Of a DNA stretch of 64,000 nucleotides, positions 9,702 through 19,286 are shown in pieces; positions within the stretch are counted from its first letter, which is position 1, and each line of letters opens with the position of its first letter. The notes under the pieces are model-generated. The model was not told the origin of the DNA, made no database searches, and was given only the letters and a program-made list of their open reading frames with translations. A program made the translations under genes and the position numbers. Source of the stretch: SCN-69-37 sp044507065 (GTDB taxonomy: Bacteria > Acidobacteriota > Vicinamibacteria > Vicinamibacterales > SCN-69-37); contig JBIQJY010000009.1 of assembly GCA_044507065.1 (NCBI GenBank), forward strand, positions 14,437-78,436, given 5' to 3'.

Positions 9702-10808
9702 TCAATTCTTCCAGTCCGCGACGAACACGTTCGTGTCGCCTTCCTTCGCCTGGTTGCGGTTGGATCCGAAGACGAGCTTCGTGCCGTCGGGCGAGAACAT
9801 CGGGAAGCCGTCGAAGCCGTCGAAGAACGTCACCTGCTCCTTGTTGCCGCCGTCGATGTCGACCATGAACAGGTCGAAGTTGTTGCTGCGCGGGTTGGCC
9901 GCGTTCGATCCGTAGATGATGCGCGTGCCGTCCGGCGTGAAGAACGGCGCCCAGTTGGCGCCGACACCCGTGTCGGTCACCTGGCGGACGTTGCTGCCGT
10001 CGCGATCCATCACGAAAATCTCGAGCGCCGTCGGGCGCCAGATGCCCTGCTTGAGCAGCGAGAAGTAGTTGTCGAGGTCAGCGCCCGGCGCGTACGCCCG
10101 GCCGCGCCACACGATCTTCGAGCCATCCGCCGAGAAGAACGGTCCGCCGTCAGGGCCGGGACGATTCGTCAGCCGGCGAACGTCCGAGCCGTCGCCGTTC
10201 ATCGAGTAGATCTCCATGTCGCCGTCGCGCGTGCTCGTGAAGACGATGCGGCCGTCCTTGCCGACGGTGGCCTCGGCGTCGTAGCCGGGCGTGTCGGTGA
10301 GGCGTGTCAGCCCCGTCCCGTCGATGTTGACCTTGAAGATGTCGTAGGTGTCGTAGATCGGCCAGACGTAGCCCATGTCGCTGCTCGGCACCGGCGGGCA
10401 TTCCGGTCCGCCCAGGTGCGTCGACGCGTAGACGACCGACTTGCCGTCCGGCGTGAAGTGGGAACAGGTCGTCCGTCCCAGCCCGGTACTGACCATGCGG
10501 ACGTCCGATCCGTCGACCTTCATCGTGTAGATCTGGTCGCAGGCGTGCGCGCGGTTCGACTGGAAGCTGATCATCTGCCCGTCGAACGAGAAGTACGCCT
10601 CGGCGTTCTCGCCCGCGAACGTCAACTGGCGCACGTTCGACAGGTGGCGCTCCTCGCCCGGATAGAGCAGGTTGGCCGGCGCGCTTGCCGCCTGTGCCGC
10701 AGGAGCCTCGTCGGCGCCAACGGCAGGCTGAAACGCAAGGACGAGACCGGCAAGGGCGAGCGAGACCAGCAGAGACGCAGCGCGCGAAGTCGACATGCCT
10801 CCGATCAT
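9702..10808 (-). CDS. Exported TolB-like WD40/PD40 beta-propeller protein
   Basis: The product has 368 residues. A signal peptide (about 10-32) is followed by repeated PD40 units with the FSFDGQMISFQSNR, FTPDGKSVVYAS, GKDGRIVFTSTRDG, FSADGSKIVWRG, FTPDGTRIIYGS and FSPDGTKLVFGSNR pattern, each near a DGS-type turn. This makes a propeller of about six blades as in TolB. Unlike true TolB it lacks a Pal/TolA neighbourhood, so a periplasmic binding or scaffold role is all that can be inferred. GTG/ATG choice: ATG 10808 has GGAGG 10 bases upstream, while the in-frame ATG 10796 would leave only one base of spacing. It is convergent with the VWFA gene. Confidence 0.8.
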   Translation of the reverse strand: MIGGMSTSRAASLLVSLALAGLVLAFQPAVGADEAPAAQAASAPANLLYPGEERHLSNVRQLTFAGENAEAYFSFDGQMISFQSNRAHACDQIYTMKVDGSDVRMVSTGLGRTTCSHFTPDGKSVVYASTHLGGPECPPVPSSDMGYVWPIYDTYDIFKVNIDGTGLTRLTDTPGYDAEATVGKDGRIVFTSTRDGDMEIYSMNGDGSDVRRLTNRPGPDGGPFFSADGSKIVWRGRAYAPGADLDNYFSLLKQGIWRPTALEIFVMDRDGSNVRQVTDTGVGANWAPFFTPDGTRIIYGSNAANPRSNNFDLFMVDIDGGNKEQVTFFDGFDGFPMFSPDGTKLVFGSNRNQAKEGDTNVFVADWKN

Positions 10809-10837
10809 AGCTGGAGCGCCTCCGGCAGCCAACAAGG

Positions 10838-10873
10838 CGTACCCGACGTACCTGACGTACCTGGCCCACCCCG
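10838..10873. repeat. 9-base tandem repeat, second copy
   Basis: The units are CGTACCCGA, CGTACCTGA and CGTACCTGG, followed by a degenerate CCCACCCCG. These are the reverse complement (same phase) of the units at 5502-5537. This array also sits in a divergent gap, between the TolB-like and DUF4159 genes and just upstream of the latter's probable promoter. Confidence 0.75.
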
Positions 10874-10901
10874 ACCACATCCGATCGCATAAGCTGCCCG
10901 T

Positions 10902-11696
10902 ATGCGGTTCCGCGCTGTCGCGGCGGTCGTCGTGCTCCTGCTGGCCTCGGCCCTGGCGTTCGGCCAGGGGCGCCGGTTCGGGCGGTTCGACATGCTGCGG
11001 CCGTCGATGCGGCCGGAGGCCAACATCGCCTACGACGGTCGCTTCACGTTCGTACGCGTGTCCTACGACACGGCCCCAGGCGGCTACTGGTACCGCGGCC
11101 AGCCCGCGTGGATGCACGGCTACCCCACAGCCGAACGCAACCTCATGCGCATCATCGAGGCGCTCACGACCATCACGCCGCACGTCGATGACATCAATAC
11201 GCTGTCGCTCGAGGACCCGGCCATCTTCAACTATCCGGTCATCTACATCATCGAGGTCGGCTGGTGGCAGATGACCGACGCCGAGGCCGTGGCGCTGCGC
11301 GCCTACCTCGACAAGGGCGGCTTCGTCATCGTCGACGACTTCAAGATGCCCGGCGGAATTGGCGGCGGAGGCTGGGACCACTTCGCCGCCAACATGCGCC
11401 GCGTGCTGCCCGAGGGCGAGTTCGTCGACCTCGACGTGTCGCACCCGATCTTCCACCAGTTTTTCGACATCGCCTCGTTCGAGATCATCCCCCAGGCCTA
11501 CAACGCGGGCCGGCCCTATTTCCTCGGCCTGCACGAGGACAACGACGTGTCGAAACCGCTGCGGATGGTCGTCCACTACAACACCGACATCTCGCAGTTC
11601 TGGGAATGGTCCGAGCGCGGGTTCCGCTCGATCGCGGACACCAACGAGGCCTACAAGCTCGGCGTCAACGCCATCCTCTACGGCCTGACGCACTGA
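10902..11696 (+). CDS. Secreted DUF4159 domain protein
   Basis: The product has 264 residues with a signal peptide (about 4-22, ending ALAFG). Most of the protein is one DUF4159 domain: NIAYDGRFTFVRVSYD, then YPTAERNLMRIIEALT, an IYIIEVGWWQMTD strand and a KGGFVIVDDF motif. This is a Rossmann-like, glutamine-amidotransferase-like fold of unknown function that in other bacteria often accompanies VWA and MoxR genes. A VWFA protein lies 1.2 kb upstream. CATAAGCT is 6-8 bases before the ATG, so the transcript may be leaderless. dinB follows after 6 bases in the same orientation. Confidence 0.8.
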   Translation: MRFRAVAAVVVLLLASALAFGQGRRFGRFDMLRPSMRPEANIAYDGRFTFVRVSYDTAPGGYWYRGQPAWMHGYPTAERNLMRIIEALTTITPHVDDINTLSLEDPAIFNYPVIYIIEVGWWQMTDAEAVALRAYLDKGGFVIVDDFKMPGGIGGGGWDHFAANMRRVLPEGEFVDLDVSHPIFHQFFDIASFEIIPQAYNAGRPYFLGLHEDNDVSKPLRMVVHYNTDISQFWEWSERGFRSIADTNEAYKLGVNAILYGLTH

Positions 11697-11702
11697 CGTC
11701 AG

Positions 11703-12788
<1,086 letters not shown>

Positions 12789-12795
12789 CGGGCGG

Positions 12796-13788
12796 CTACC
12801 GGTCCCATCCCTGCAGTTCGCGGTTGACGATGGCGGCCATGCCTTCAATCCAGGCGGGGTCGCTGTTCAGGCAGGGGATCAACCGGTAGTCGCCGCCGCC
12901 GGCATCCTGGTACTGCTTCCTGCCGAGCGATCCAATCTCCTCGAGCGTCTCGAGGCAATCGGTCGGAAACCCGGGACAGAAGACCGCCAGACGGTCGAAG
13001 CCGCGTGTGGCCAGCGCTCTCAACGTCTCGTCGGTATACGGACGCAGCCATTCCTCCCGGCCGAACAGCGACTGGTACGACTGAGTCAGACGGTCGGCCG
13101 GCCAGCCCAACGCCTCGGCAAACGCCCGCGTCGTCGCCTCACACTGCGAGGGGTAGGGATCGCCCAATTGCGCATATCGCTGCGGAATGCCGTGGTAGCT
13201 GAGCACGATGTGATCGGGAACCCAGCCGCTGAAGTGCCGCCGCGCGGAGTCGACGAGCGCGCCGATGTAGGCCGGGTCGTCGAAGTAGGACGGCACCACG
13301 CGGAGCGCGGGCACCACTCGCCGCCGCCCGAGGATGCGGAAGACTTCCTCGAGGCTCGATCCCGTCGTCGCGCTGGCGTACTGCGGATACATCGGAAAGG
13401 CGATGAGGCGATCGCAGCCGCGCGCGAGCAGCGACTCGATGGCGCTCTCGATCGACGGGTTGCCGTATCGCATCGCCACGGCCACCTGCGGCGGTGTGTC
13501 GACCGACAGGCCAAGCCGCGCGGCCAGCGCGTCGGCCTGGGCCTGCGTGCCCACGGCCAGCGGCGACCCCTCGGGCGTCCAGACCGACGCGTACAGCCGC
13601 GCCGATTTGGCCGGCCGCCGCGGCAGCACCAGCAGGTTCAGGACCAGCCACCACAGCGGCCGTGGCGTGTCGACGACACGGACGTCCCAGAGAAACTGCC
13701 GCAGGTAGCGGCGCAGGGCCGCGGGGGTGGGCGCGTCGGGTGTCCCAAGTTGCAGGATGAGCACTCCGAGACGCGAAGGCGTCGCCAT
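12796..13788 (-). CDS. hemH: Ferrochelatase
   Basis: The product has 330 residues, the normal length. It inserts Fe(II) into protoporphyrin IX, the last step of the protoporphyrin-dependent haem route. LSYHGIPQRYAQLGDPY carries the metal-site histidine. SYQSLFGREEWLRPYTDETL and FCPGFPTDCLETLEEIG are the conserved substrate and glutamate blocks. The N-terminus is GVLILQLGTPDAP. It lies divergent to the hem operon with 89 bases between starts, so the two may share control. A TACGCT hexamer precedes the ATG by 8 bases, but the promoter is not certain. No signal peptide is seen; the protein is cytosolic or membrane-associated. Confidence 0.95.
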   Translation of the reverse strand: MATPSRLGVLILQLGTPDAPTPAALRRYLRQFLWDVRVVDTPRPLWWLVLNLLVLPRRPAKSARLYASVWTPEGSPLAVGTQAQADALAARLGLSVDTPPQVAVAMRYGNPSIESAIESLLARGCDRLIAFPMYPQYASATTGSSLEEVFRILGRRRVVPALRVVPSYFDDPAYIGALVDSARRHFSGWVPDHIVLSYHGIPQRYAQLGDPYPSQCEATTRAFAEALGWPADRLTQSYQSLFGREEWLRPYTDETLRALATRGFDRLAVFCPGFPTDCLETLEEIGSLGRKQYQDAGGGDYRLIPCLNSDPAWIEGMAAIVNRELQGWDR

Positions 13789-13865
13789 GGCGCATCAGCG
13801 TATCAGCGGGCAGGCTGGCGGCGTGCGTCCGGACAAAGCGGTGACAAATCACGGGAGCCGGCCGA

Positions 13866-13871
13866 TAGAAT
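13866..13871 (+). promoter_or_regulatory. -10 element of the hem operon, apparently leaderless
   Basis: TAGAAT ends 6 bases before the GTG start of hemA at 13878. GTGACA at 13841-13846 could act as -35 with a 19-base spacer. No Shine-Dalgarno sequence is present. This is the only promoter I can place for the nine-gene run that follows. Confidence 0.5.
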
Positions 13872-13877
13872 GTTCGG

Positions 13878-14729
13878 GTGCGTCTCGCGCTGATTCACCG
13901 TACTGCTGGCGCCGAGCCGCCGTTGCGGGCCGGACTGCCCGCCTGGCGAACCTGCCTGCGCGAAATCCATTTCCTGCCGGCCCACGGCGCGACTCCGGAA
14001 TCCGGCGTGCTCACCGACGCCGACGCCTACGCCCTGCTGCTCGAAGTCGTCTGCGGCCTGCGGTCTCCGCTGCTCGGGGAAACGGAGGTTCAGGCCCAGT
14101 TCAAGCAGTTCCTCGCGTCGAAAGAAGCCTCGGGTAACCGATGGATCCGCCGCGTGGGCCAGCGGGTGCTGGGCGACGCGAAGCGCATCCGGCACAAGCA
14201 CCTGCAGGGTTTCGGCGCGCACTCCTACGGGTGGCTGGCCGCGCGGCACTTCCGCGGCGACCGCGTTGCCGTCGTCGGCACGGGGGCATTGGCGGCGCAG
14301 GTGGCCGGGTCGGCACCCGTCACGAGTGCGGTCGACGTCTGGGGCCGCAGCGCGGATCGGCCGCTCCCGGAACGCGAACTCCCGCCGACGTTCACCCTGC
14401 TGACGGATGCCGCGGCTTCTTCCGCCCGCCCCGGCACGACGACTCTCGTCATCGCGGCCCCGGTTGAGGCCGACGCCCTGAACCTGGTCGCGGCCTGTTA
14501 TCCGCGACTGCTCAATGTCGTGGACCTGCGCCCGGCCGACCAGCAGACGCCCGTCGACCACCCGGCGCCCGTCCTGGTGCTGGCCGACCTGTTCGCCGAG
14601 GCCGCGCGAACCGACGCGGCAGCCGCGCTGCGGCTGCGCGCCGCGCGCGCGGACATTCGCGATCTGGCCCTGGCGTTTGCCGGGCGGGAGGAATTGCGTC
14701 CCCTCGGGTGGGACGATCTATGCGCGTGA
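13878..14729 (+). CDS. hemA: Compact glutamyl-tRNA reductase
   Basis: The product has 283 residues against about 420 in typical GluTR, which reduces glutamyl-tRNA to glutamate-1-semialdehyde with NADPH. LIHRTAG aligns with the GINHKTAPV start. TCLREI (Cys26) aligns with STCNRTE and would supply the catalytic cysteine. The two blocks are about 25 residues closer than usual. CGLRSPLLGETEVQAQ (59-74) matches SGLDSLVLGEPQILGQ. AKRIRHKHLQGFGAHSYGWL matches AKRVR...IGASAVS. VAVVGTGALA begins the nucleotide-binding domain. The C-terminal dimerisation helix is missing and the usual active-site histidine before GLDS is not conserved. Start GTG 13878 is the first codon after TAGAAT. It overlaps hemC by 10 bases. 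Function is supported by homology and context; activity is inferred. Confidence 0.82.
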   Translation: MRLALIHRTAGAEPPLRAGLPAWRTCLREIHFLPAHGATPESGVLTDADAYALLLEVVCGLRSPLLGETEVQAQFKQFLASKEASGNRWIRRVGQRVLGDAKRIRHKHLQGFGAHSYGWLAARHFRGDRVAVVGTGALAAQVAGSAPVTSAVDVWGRSADRPLPERELPPTFTLLTDAAASSARPGTTTLVIAAPVEADALNLVAACYPRLLNVVDLRPADQQTPVDHPAPVLVLADLFAEAARTDAAAALRLRAARADIRDLALAFAGREELRPLGWDDLCA

Positions 14730-16195
14730 GGTTGCTCAGTCGAACGAGCGATCTCGCCGTGCTCCAGGCCGACACCGTCGCCGCGGCCCTCAGTGCGCGC
14801 TGGCCCTCGCTGTCGATCGAGCGGCTGACGCGGTCGTCGCTCGGTGATCGCGATACCCGGGTGGACCTCTGGCAGGCGCCGGACAAAGGCGTGTTCACGA
14901 GCGACTTATCCGAGGCGCTCACCGCGGGCGTGGCCGACGCGGTCGTGCACTCGTGGAAGGACCTGCCGATTGCGGGCGTCGAGGGCACGCTCGTGGCCGG
15001 CACGCTGGAACGCGCCGACCCGCGCGACGTTCTGCTCATCCGCCGCGGCACCCTCGCGACCCGTCCATCGACACTCACGGTGCTCACATCGTCGCGCCGG
15101 CGTGCGTGGCAGTTGCAGCAATCCGTCGCGCCGCTGCTGCCCTGGACCGTCAGCAGCGTGGAAACCGTGCCGGTACGCGGCAATATTCCGACGCGGCTCA
15201 CGCGCCTTCTCGACGGGCGGGCCGACGCGCTCGTCGTCGCCAAGGCCGCGCTCGATCGCCTGCTGTCCGATTTCGCCCGCGCGGAGATACGCGCGCACGT
15301 CCGGCAGGCGCTCGACCAGTGCGCCTGGATGGTGCTTCCCCTGCGCGAGTTTCCGACGGCGCCGGCGCAGGGCGCGCTGGCCATCGAGGTCGCCGCGGGG
15401 CAACGCGAGGTGCTGCGGCTCGTGCAGGCGATCTCGGATGCGCCCACCGAGCGCGCCGTCAGAATCGAACGCGACATCCTGGCCGGTTACGGCGGCGGTT
15501 GCCACGAGGCGATTGGCGCGGCGGTGCTCATCCGCGACTACGGCGTGGTGACGAGCGTGCGAGGCTGCCTGCCCACGGGCGAGTCGCTCGAGCGCTGGTC
15601 GCTCGAATCGACATCCGTCCGACCGCCGGCCGCTCCGTTGTCGGCCATCTGGCCGCGCCCCGATGAACGCGACTTCTCCGTGCGGCGTCCAACGAGGGAT
15701 ACCGTGCCCGTCGACGATCGCGGGTGGTGGATCGCGCGCGCCGATGCGCTGCCGGCGGCCGTGACCCCGGGCGAGACGCAGCTCATCTGGGCGGCCGGTG
15801 CGCGCACGTGGCATCGGCTCGCCGCCCGCGGCGTCTGGGTCCATGGCTCATCGGAAGGCCTGGGCGACACCGAGGCGCCGCGCATCGAGGCGCTGGCGGG
15901 TCGCGCAGTACAGTGGCTGCGCCTGACGCACACTGGCAGCGGGGATCCGACCGCATTTCCCGCCTATGCTGTCGACACGCGCTTTCCGGAGGACCTCGGG
16001 GCGCGGACGCACTTCTACTGGACGAGCGGCAGCGCGTTCCGGGCGGCCGTGGCCCGGTACCCCACCATCGGCCGCGGCTGGCACGCGTGCGGCCCGGGAC
16101 GTACATCGCTGGCGGTTCGCAACGGGATTGGCGACGCCTCGCGCGTCAGCATCTGGCTGGATTACGAGCAATGGCTCACACACGTGACGAAGTGA
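14720..16195 (+). CDS. hemC: Hydroxymethylbilane synthase fused to a uroporphyrinogen-III synthase-like domain
   Basis: The product has 491 residues, about 180 more than HemC alone. Residues 1-305 are HemC: SRTSDLAVLQA, AVVHSWKDLPI with catalytic Asp81, VRGNIPTRLTRLL, PTAPAQGALAIEV, and GYGGGCHEAIGA with Cys261 for the dipyrromethane cofactor. Residues from about 330 to 491 have HemD character: WWIARADALPAA, an internal Rossmann-like repeat, HFYWTSGSAFRAAV (431-444) like the FTSxNxV motif, and HACGPGRTSLAVRNGI (455-470) like the GPxTAxxA motif. No separate hemD exists in the operon, which supports the fusion. ATG 14720 is preferred over GTG 14708 because GGTGGGA precedes it. It overlaps both hemA and hemB. 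It makes tetrapyrrole from porphobilinogen. Confidence 0.9.
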   Translation: MRVRLLSRTSDLAVLQADTVAAALSARWPSLSIERLTRSSLGDRDTRVDLWQAPDKGVFTSDLSEALTAGVADAVVHSWKDLPIAGVEGTLVAGTLERADPRDVLLIRRGTLATRPSTLTVLTSSRRRAWQLQQSVAPLLPWTVSSVETVPVRGNIPTRLTRLLDGRADALVVAKAALDRLLSDFARAEIRAHVRQALDQCAWMVLPLREFPTAPAQGALAIEVAAGQREVLRLVQAISDAPTERAVRIERDILAGYGGGCHEAIGAAVLIRDYGVVTSVRGCLPTGESLERWSLESTSVRPPAAPLSAIWPRPDERDFSVRRPTRDTVPVDDRGWWIARADALPAAVTPGETQLIWAAGARTWHRLAARGVWVHGSSEGLGDTEAPRIEALAGRAVQWLRLTHTGSGDPTAFPAYAVDTRFPEDLGARTHFYWTSGSAFRAAVARYPTIGRGWHACGPGRTSLAVRNGIGDASRVSIWLDYEQWLTHVTK

Positions 16196-17166
16196 CACTC
16201 GCGGCCGCGCCATGGTCGCGCCTCCGGCTGCGCCGCACGGCACACCTGCGCGACATGGTGGCGGAAACGACGTTCGGCGCCGCGCAGTTGATTCAGCCGG
16301 TGTTCGTGGTCGACGGCCTGGCCGGCAGCGAGCCAATCCCGGGGCTCGGGGATACCGCACGACATGGGCGCGACGCCGCGCTCGAATCAATCGCCCGCGA
16401 CGTGGATGCCGGCGTGCGCCACTTCATGCTGTTCGGCGTACCGGCGACGAAGGGCACGCGCGATCTGCGCTTCGACGATCTGGCGCGGACCGTGGCGGCC
16501 ATCAAGGCGCGGTTCGGCGACGCGCTGCACCTCTGGGTCGACATCTGCCTGTGCTCGGCCACCGCGCACGGCCACTGCGCGCTGCTCGACGACAGCGGCG
16601 AGATCGATCTCGGCCCGACGCTCGACGCGCTGAGCCGTGCCGCCGTCGATGCGGCGGGGGCGGGCGCCGACGGTGTCGCGCCAAGCGACATGATGGACGG
16701 CCGCGTCGGTCACATCCGTTCGTCGCTCGATGCGGCGGGCCATGGTCGCGTGCCCGTCATGAGCTACAGCACGAAGTTCGCGAGCAGCTTCTACGGCCCG
16801 TTCCGCGGTGCGGCCGATTCGGCGCCGCAGTTCGGCAACCGGCGGCACTATCAGATCGACGTGCGGTCCCGTCGCGACGCGATCGAGTCGAGCGTCCGCT
16901 GCGCCGACGAGGGCGCCGACCTGCTGATGGTCAAGCCCGGCCTGTCGTCCATCGACCTCATCGCGCCCATCGCCGACGCCACCGGGCGGCCCGTGGGCGC
17001 CTATCAGGTCAGCGGCGAGTACGCCGGCCTGACGGCGCTGGCCGAGCAGGGATTCGCCGACTTCGATCAGGTGCTGCTCGAGACACTCCTCGTGTTCCGC
17101 CGCGCCGGCGCGGCGTTCATCATCACGTACGGCGCGCGGCGCGCGCGGCAGCTGGGCCTGGCATGA
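16171..17166 (+). CDS. hemB: Delta-aminolevulinic acid dehydratase (porphobilinogen synthase), zinc type
   Basis: The product has 331 residues. It condenses two 5-aminolevulinate molecules to porphobilinogen. Schiff-base lysines are K202 (SYSTKFASSFYGP) and K255 (LLMVKPG). DICLCSATAHGHCAL has the three cysteines (126, 128, 136) of the zinc-dependent active site instead of the aspartates of the magnesium type. It overlaps hemC by 25 bases if ATG 16171 is used. The in-frame GTG at 16192 would give the classic 4-base GTGA overlap and lose only seven residues, so either start is possible. Neither has a strong Shine-Dalgarno sequence, as expected for translational coupling. Confidence 0.95.
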   Translation: MAHTRDEVTLAAAPWSRLRLRRTAHLRDMVAETTFGAAQLIQPVFVVDGLAGSEPIPGLGDTARHGRDAALESIARDVDAGVRHFMLFGVPATKGTRDLRFDDLARTVAAIKARFGDALHLWVDICLCSATAHGHCALLDDSGEIDLGPTLDALSRAAVDAAGAGADGVAPSDMMDGRVGHIRSSLDAAGHGRVPVMSYSTKFASSFYGPFRGAADSAPQFGNRRHYQIDVRSRRDAIESSVRCADEGADLLMVKPGLSSIDLIAPIADATGRPVGAYQVSGEYAGLTALAEQGFADFDQVLLETLLVFRRAGAAFIITYGARRARQLGLA

Positions 17167-18440
17167 CGACAAGCACCGACCTCCACGGGCGGGCCCTTCG
17201 CACGGCGCCCGGCGGGGTGCACAGTCCGGTTCGCGCGTTTCGCAGTGTCGGCGGGACCCCGGTCTACATGCAATCGGCGGCCGGCGCACGCATCACGGAC
17301 GTCGACGGCCGCAGCTACATCGACTTCTGCCTCAGCTTCGGGCCGCTGATTCTCGGCCATCGCGACGACACCGTGCGCGAAGCCGTGCGCCTCGCCGTCG
17401 AGGACGGCTGGTCGTATGGCACGTGCGAGCCGTATTCGCTCGCGCTGGCCGAATGGATCATCGCCAGGGTCCCCTGGGTCGAGCGCGTGCGCTTCGTGTC
17501 GTCGGGCACCGAAGCGGTGATGTCCGCACTGCGCGTGGCGCGCGCGGCCACGGGTCGACCCCGCATCCTCAAGTTCGAGGGCTGCTATCACGGGCACGCC
17601 GATCAGCTGCTCGTGCAGGCCGGGAGCGGCCTGGCCGGCCCGGTTGCCGCCAGCAGCGCGGGGCTGCCATCCGAGACCATTTCAGCCACGCTCGTCGCAC
17701 CGCTCGACGACGAAGCGGCCTTCGACGCGATCCTCGACGCACACGGCGCCGAGATCGCCGCCGTCATCGTGGAGCCCGTGCCGGCCAACTACGGGCTGCT
17801 GCCGCCGCGGCCCGAATGGCTGGCGCACGTGGCCGCACGCGCGCGCGCGGCGGGAGCCCTCGTGATCCTCGACGAAGTCATCACCGGGTTCCGCAGCGGC
17901 CTGCGGGGCGCGGCCGGGACGTTCGACATCAGGCCCGACCTCGTCTGCTACGGCAAGATCATTGGTGGCGGGTTTCCAGTCGGCGCCTACGCGGGACGCG
18001 CCGACCTGCTCTCGCTCGTCGCGCCAGAGGGCCCCGTCTACCAGGCCGGGACGCTCAGCGCGAACCCGGTCGGCATGCGCGCGGGGCTCGCGACGCTCGA
18101 GCGCATGGAATCACTCGACGGGTGGCGGGTGCTCGAGACGCGCACCGCGGCGTTCGTCGACGCGCTGCGCCAGCACCTGTATCCCCTGCTGCCCGACCTC
18201 GGCATCGTCAGGCACGCGTCGATCTTCTGGTTCTGCCGGGGCGCCGAGCCGCGCCAGCCCCAGCGCATTCCCGCCGGGCATGCCGACTGGTATCGCCGCT
18301 TCTTCCATGCTGCCCTGGCACGCGGCATCTACCTGCCACCGTCGGCCTACGAAGTCTGTTTCCTCTCGCACGCGCACGACGACGTCACGCTGGACGAAGC
18401 GGCGGGAGCGCTGGCCGCCGCCGCACGGGAATCGGCATAG
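17163..18440 (+). CDS. hemL: Glutamate-1-semialdehyde 2,1-aminomutase
   Basis: The product has 425 residues. It is the PLP enzyme that converts glutamate-1-semialdehyde to 5-aminolevulinate, the second C5-pathway step. PGGVHSPVRAF near the N-terminus is a GSA-aminomutase hallmark. VSSGTEAVMSALR (112-124) binds PLP phosphate, ILDEVITGFR (235-244) holds the PLP aspartate, and K265 in VCYGKIIGGGFPVGA forms the internal aldimine. The ATG at 17163 shares the 4-base ATGA with the hemB stop. The histidine kinase gene starts at the base after the hemL stop. Together with hemA it shows that this organism uses the glutamate route and not ALA synthase. Confidence 0.97.
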   Translation: MTTSTDLHGRALRTAPGGVHSPVRAFRSVGGTPVYMQSAAGARITDVDGRSYIDFCLSFGPLILGHRDDTVREAVRLAVEDGWSYGTCEPYSLALAEWIIARVPWVERVRFVSSGTEAVMSALRVARAATGRPRILKFEGCYHGHADQLLVQAGSGLAGPVAASSAGLPSETISATLVAPLDDEAAFDAILDAHGAEIAAVIVEPVPANYGLLPPRPEWLAHVAARARAAGALVILDEVITGFRSGLRGAAGTFDIRPDLVCYGKIIGGGFPVGAYAGRADLLSLVAPEGPVYQAGTLSANPVGMRAGLATLERMESLDGWRVLETRTAAFVDALRQHLYPLLPDLGIVRHASIFWFCRGAEPRQPQRIPAGHADWYRRFFHAALARGIYLPPSAYEVCFLSHAHDDVTLDEAAGALAAAARESA

Positions 18441-19286
18441 ATGGCGCTGCCGGCCCCCCGCACGCGCGTGCACTACGTGGCGGCCGTCGCCTGGCTGGTC
18501 TTCACGGTATCGCTCGCCTCATGGTGGCTCAGCGTCGGCCTGGCGCTGACCGACAGGCACCGCATGTTCCTGTGGGAGGGTGCGGCGTTCATCGTGGTCC
18601 TGCTGGTTGGCGGGGTGGCCATCCTCGTGGCGATCCGTCGCGAGAACCGCCGGCACCAGGCACTCGAAACCTTCTTCATGGCGTTCACCCACGACCTGAA
18701 GACGTCGCTGGCCAGCGTGCAGCTGCAGGCCGAAGGCCTCAGGGAAGATGGACCCGATCCGGCCCAGTCCGGTCCGATTGACCGGCTCCTGCAGGACACC
18801 GTGCGGCTGCAGATTCAGCTCGAGAACTCGCTGTTCGTCGCCCAGCCGGACGGCCGCCTGCTCAAGGAGCGACTCGACCTGGCCGCTGCCGTCGACCGGC
18901 AGCGCGAGGACTGGCCCTCGCTCGACATCATCGTGACGGGCACGGGTCACGTCCTCGTCGATGCGCGCGCGTTCGAGACCGTGCTCCGCAACGTGCTGCA
19001 GAACGCCGTCATCCACGGCGGCGCCTCACGCGTCGACGTCGGCATCGAGCGCACGAACGCCGGCGTCGTACGACTGACCCTTGCCGACAACGGCCGCGGC
19101 ATGACGCCCGAAGGCCTGGCGCAACTGGGCGAGCCGTTCGCCCGGCCCGGTCCAACCAGCGGAACGGGCGCCGGCCTCTACGTCAGCCGGCGGCTCGTGA
19201 CGCGAATGGGCGGCGACATGCACTTCGCCGTGTCGGGCAGCGACAGCGGGCTCGTCGTCACGATCGACCTGCCGGAGGCGCGATGA
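18441..19286 (+). CDS. Sensor histidine kinase inside the hem operon
   Basis: The product has 281 residues. Two transmembrane helices (about 11-34 and 46-65) are joined by only about ten residues, so there is no room for a periplasmic sensor domain. This suggests sensing in the membrane or cytoplasm. The phospho-acceptor is H84 in FTHDLKTSLAS. The ATPase boxes are NVLQNAVIHGG, LADNGRGMT and GTGAGLYVSRRLVTRMGG. It starts immediately after the hemL stop and overlaps the response regulator by ATGA, so it is made together with haem enzymes. The signal is unknown; haem, a porphyrin or redox state would fit the context, but that is inference. Confidence 0.93.
   Translation: MALPAPRTRVHYVAAVAWLVFTVSLASWWLSVGLALTDRHRMFLWEGAAFIVVLLVGGVAILVAIRRENRRHQALETFFMAFTHDLKTSLASVQLQAEGLREDGPDPAQSGPIDRLLQDTVRLQIQLENSLFVAQPDGRLLKERLDLAAAVDRQREDWPSLDIIVTGTGHVLVDARAFETVLRNVLQNAVIHGGASRVDVGIERTNAGVVRLTLADNGRGMTPEGLAQLGEPFARPGPTSGTGAGLYVSRRLVTRMGGDMHFAVSGSDSGLVVTIDLPEAR

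Noticed and set aside
13878..14729. HemA first looked as if it lacked the catalytic cysteine altogether.
   Set aside because: TCLREI (Cys26) aligns with TCNRTE once the shortened spacing is allowed, so loss of the nucleophile is not claimed.
16212..17162. An extended hemL reading frame starting about 950 bases upstream, within hemB.
   Set aside because: The upstream part is the wrong frame of hemB. The ATG at 17163 gives a normal-length HemL with an ATGA overlap.
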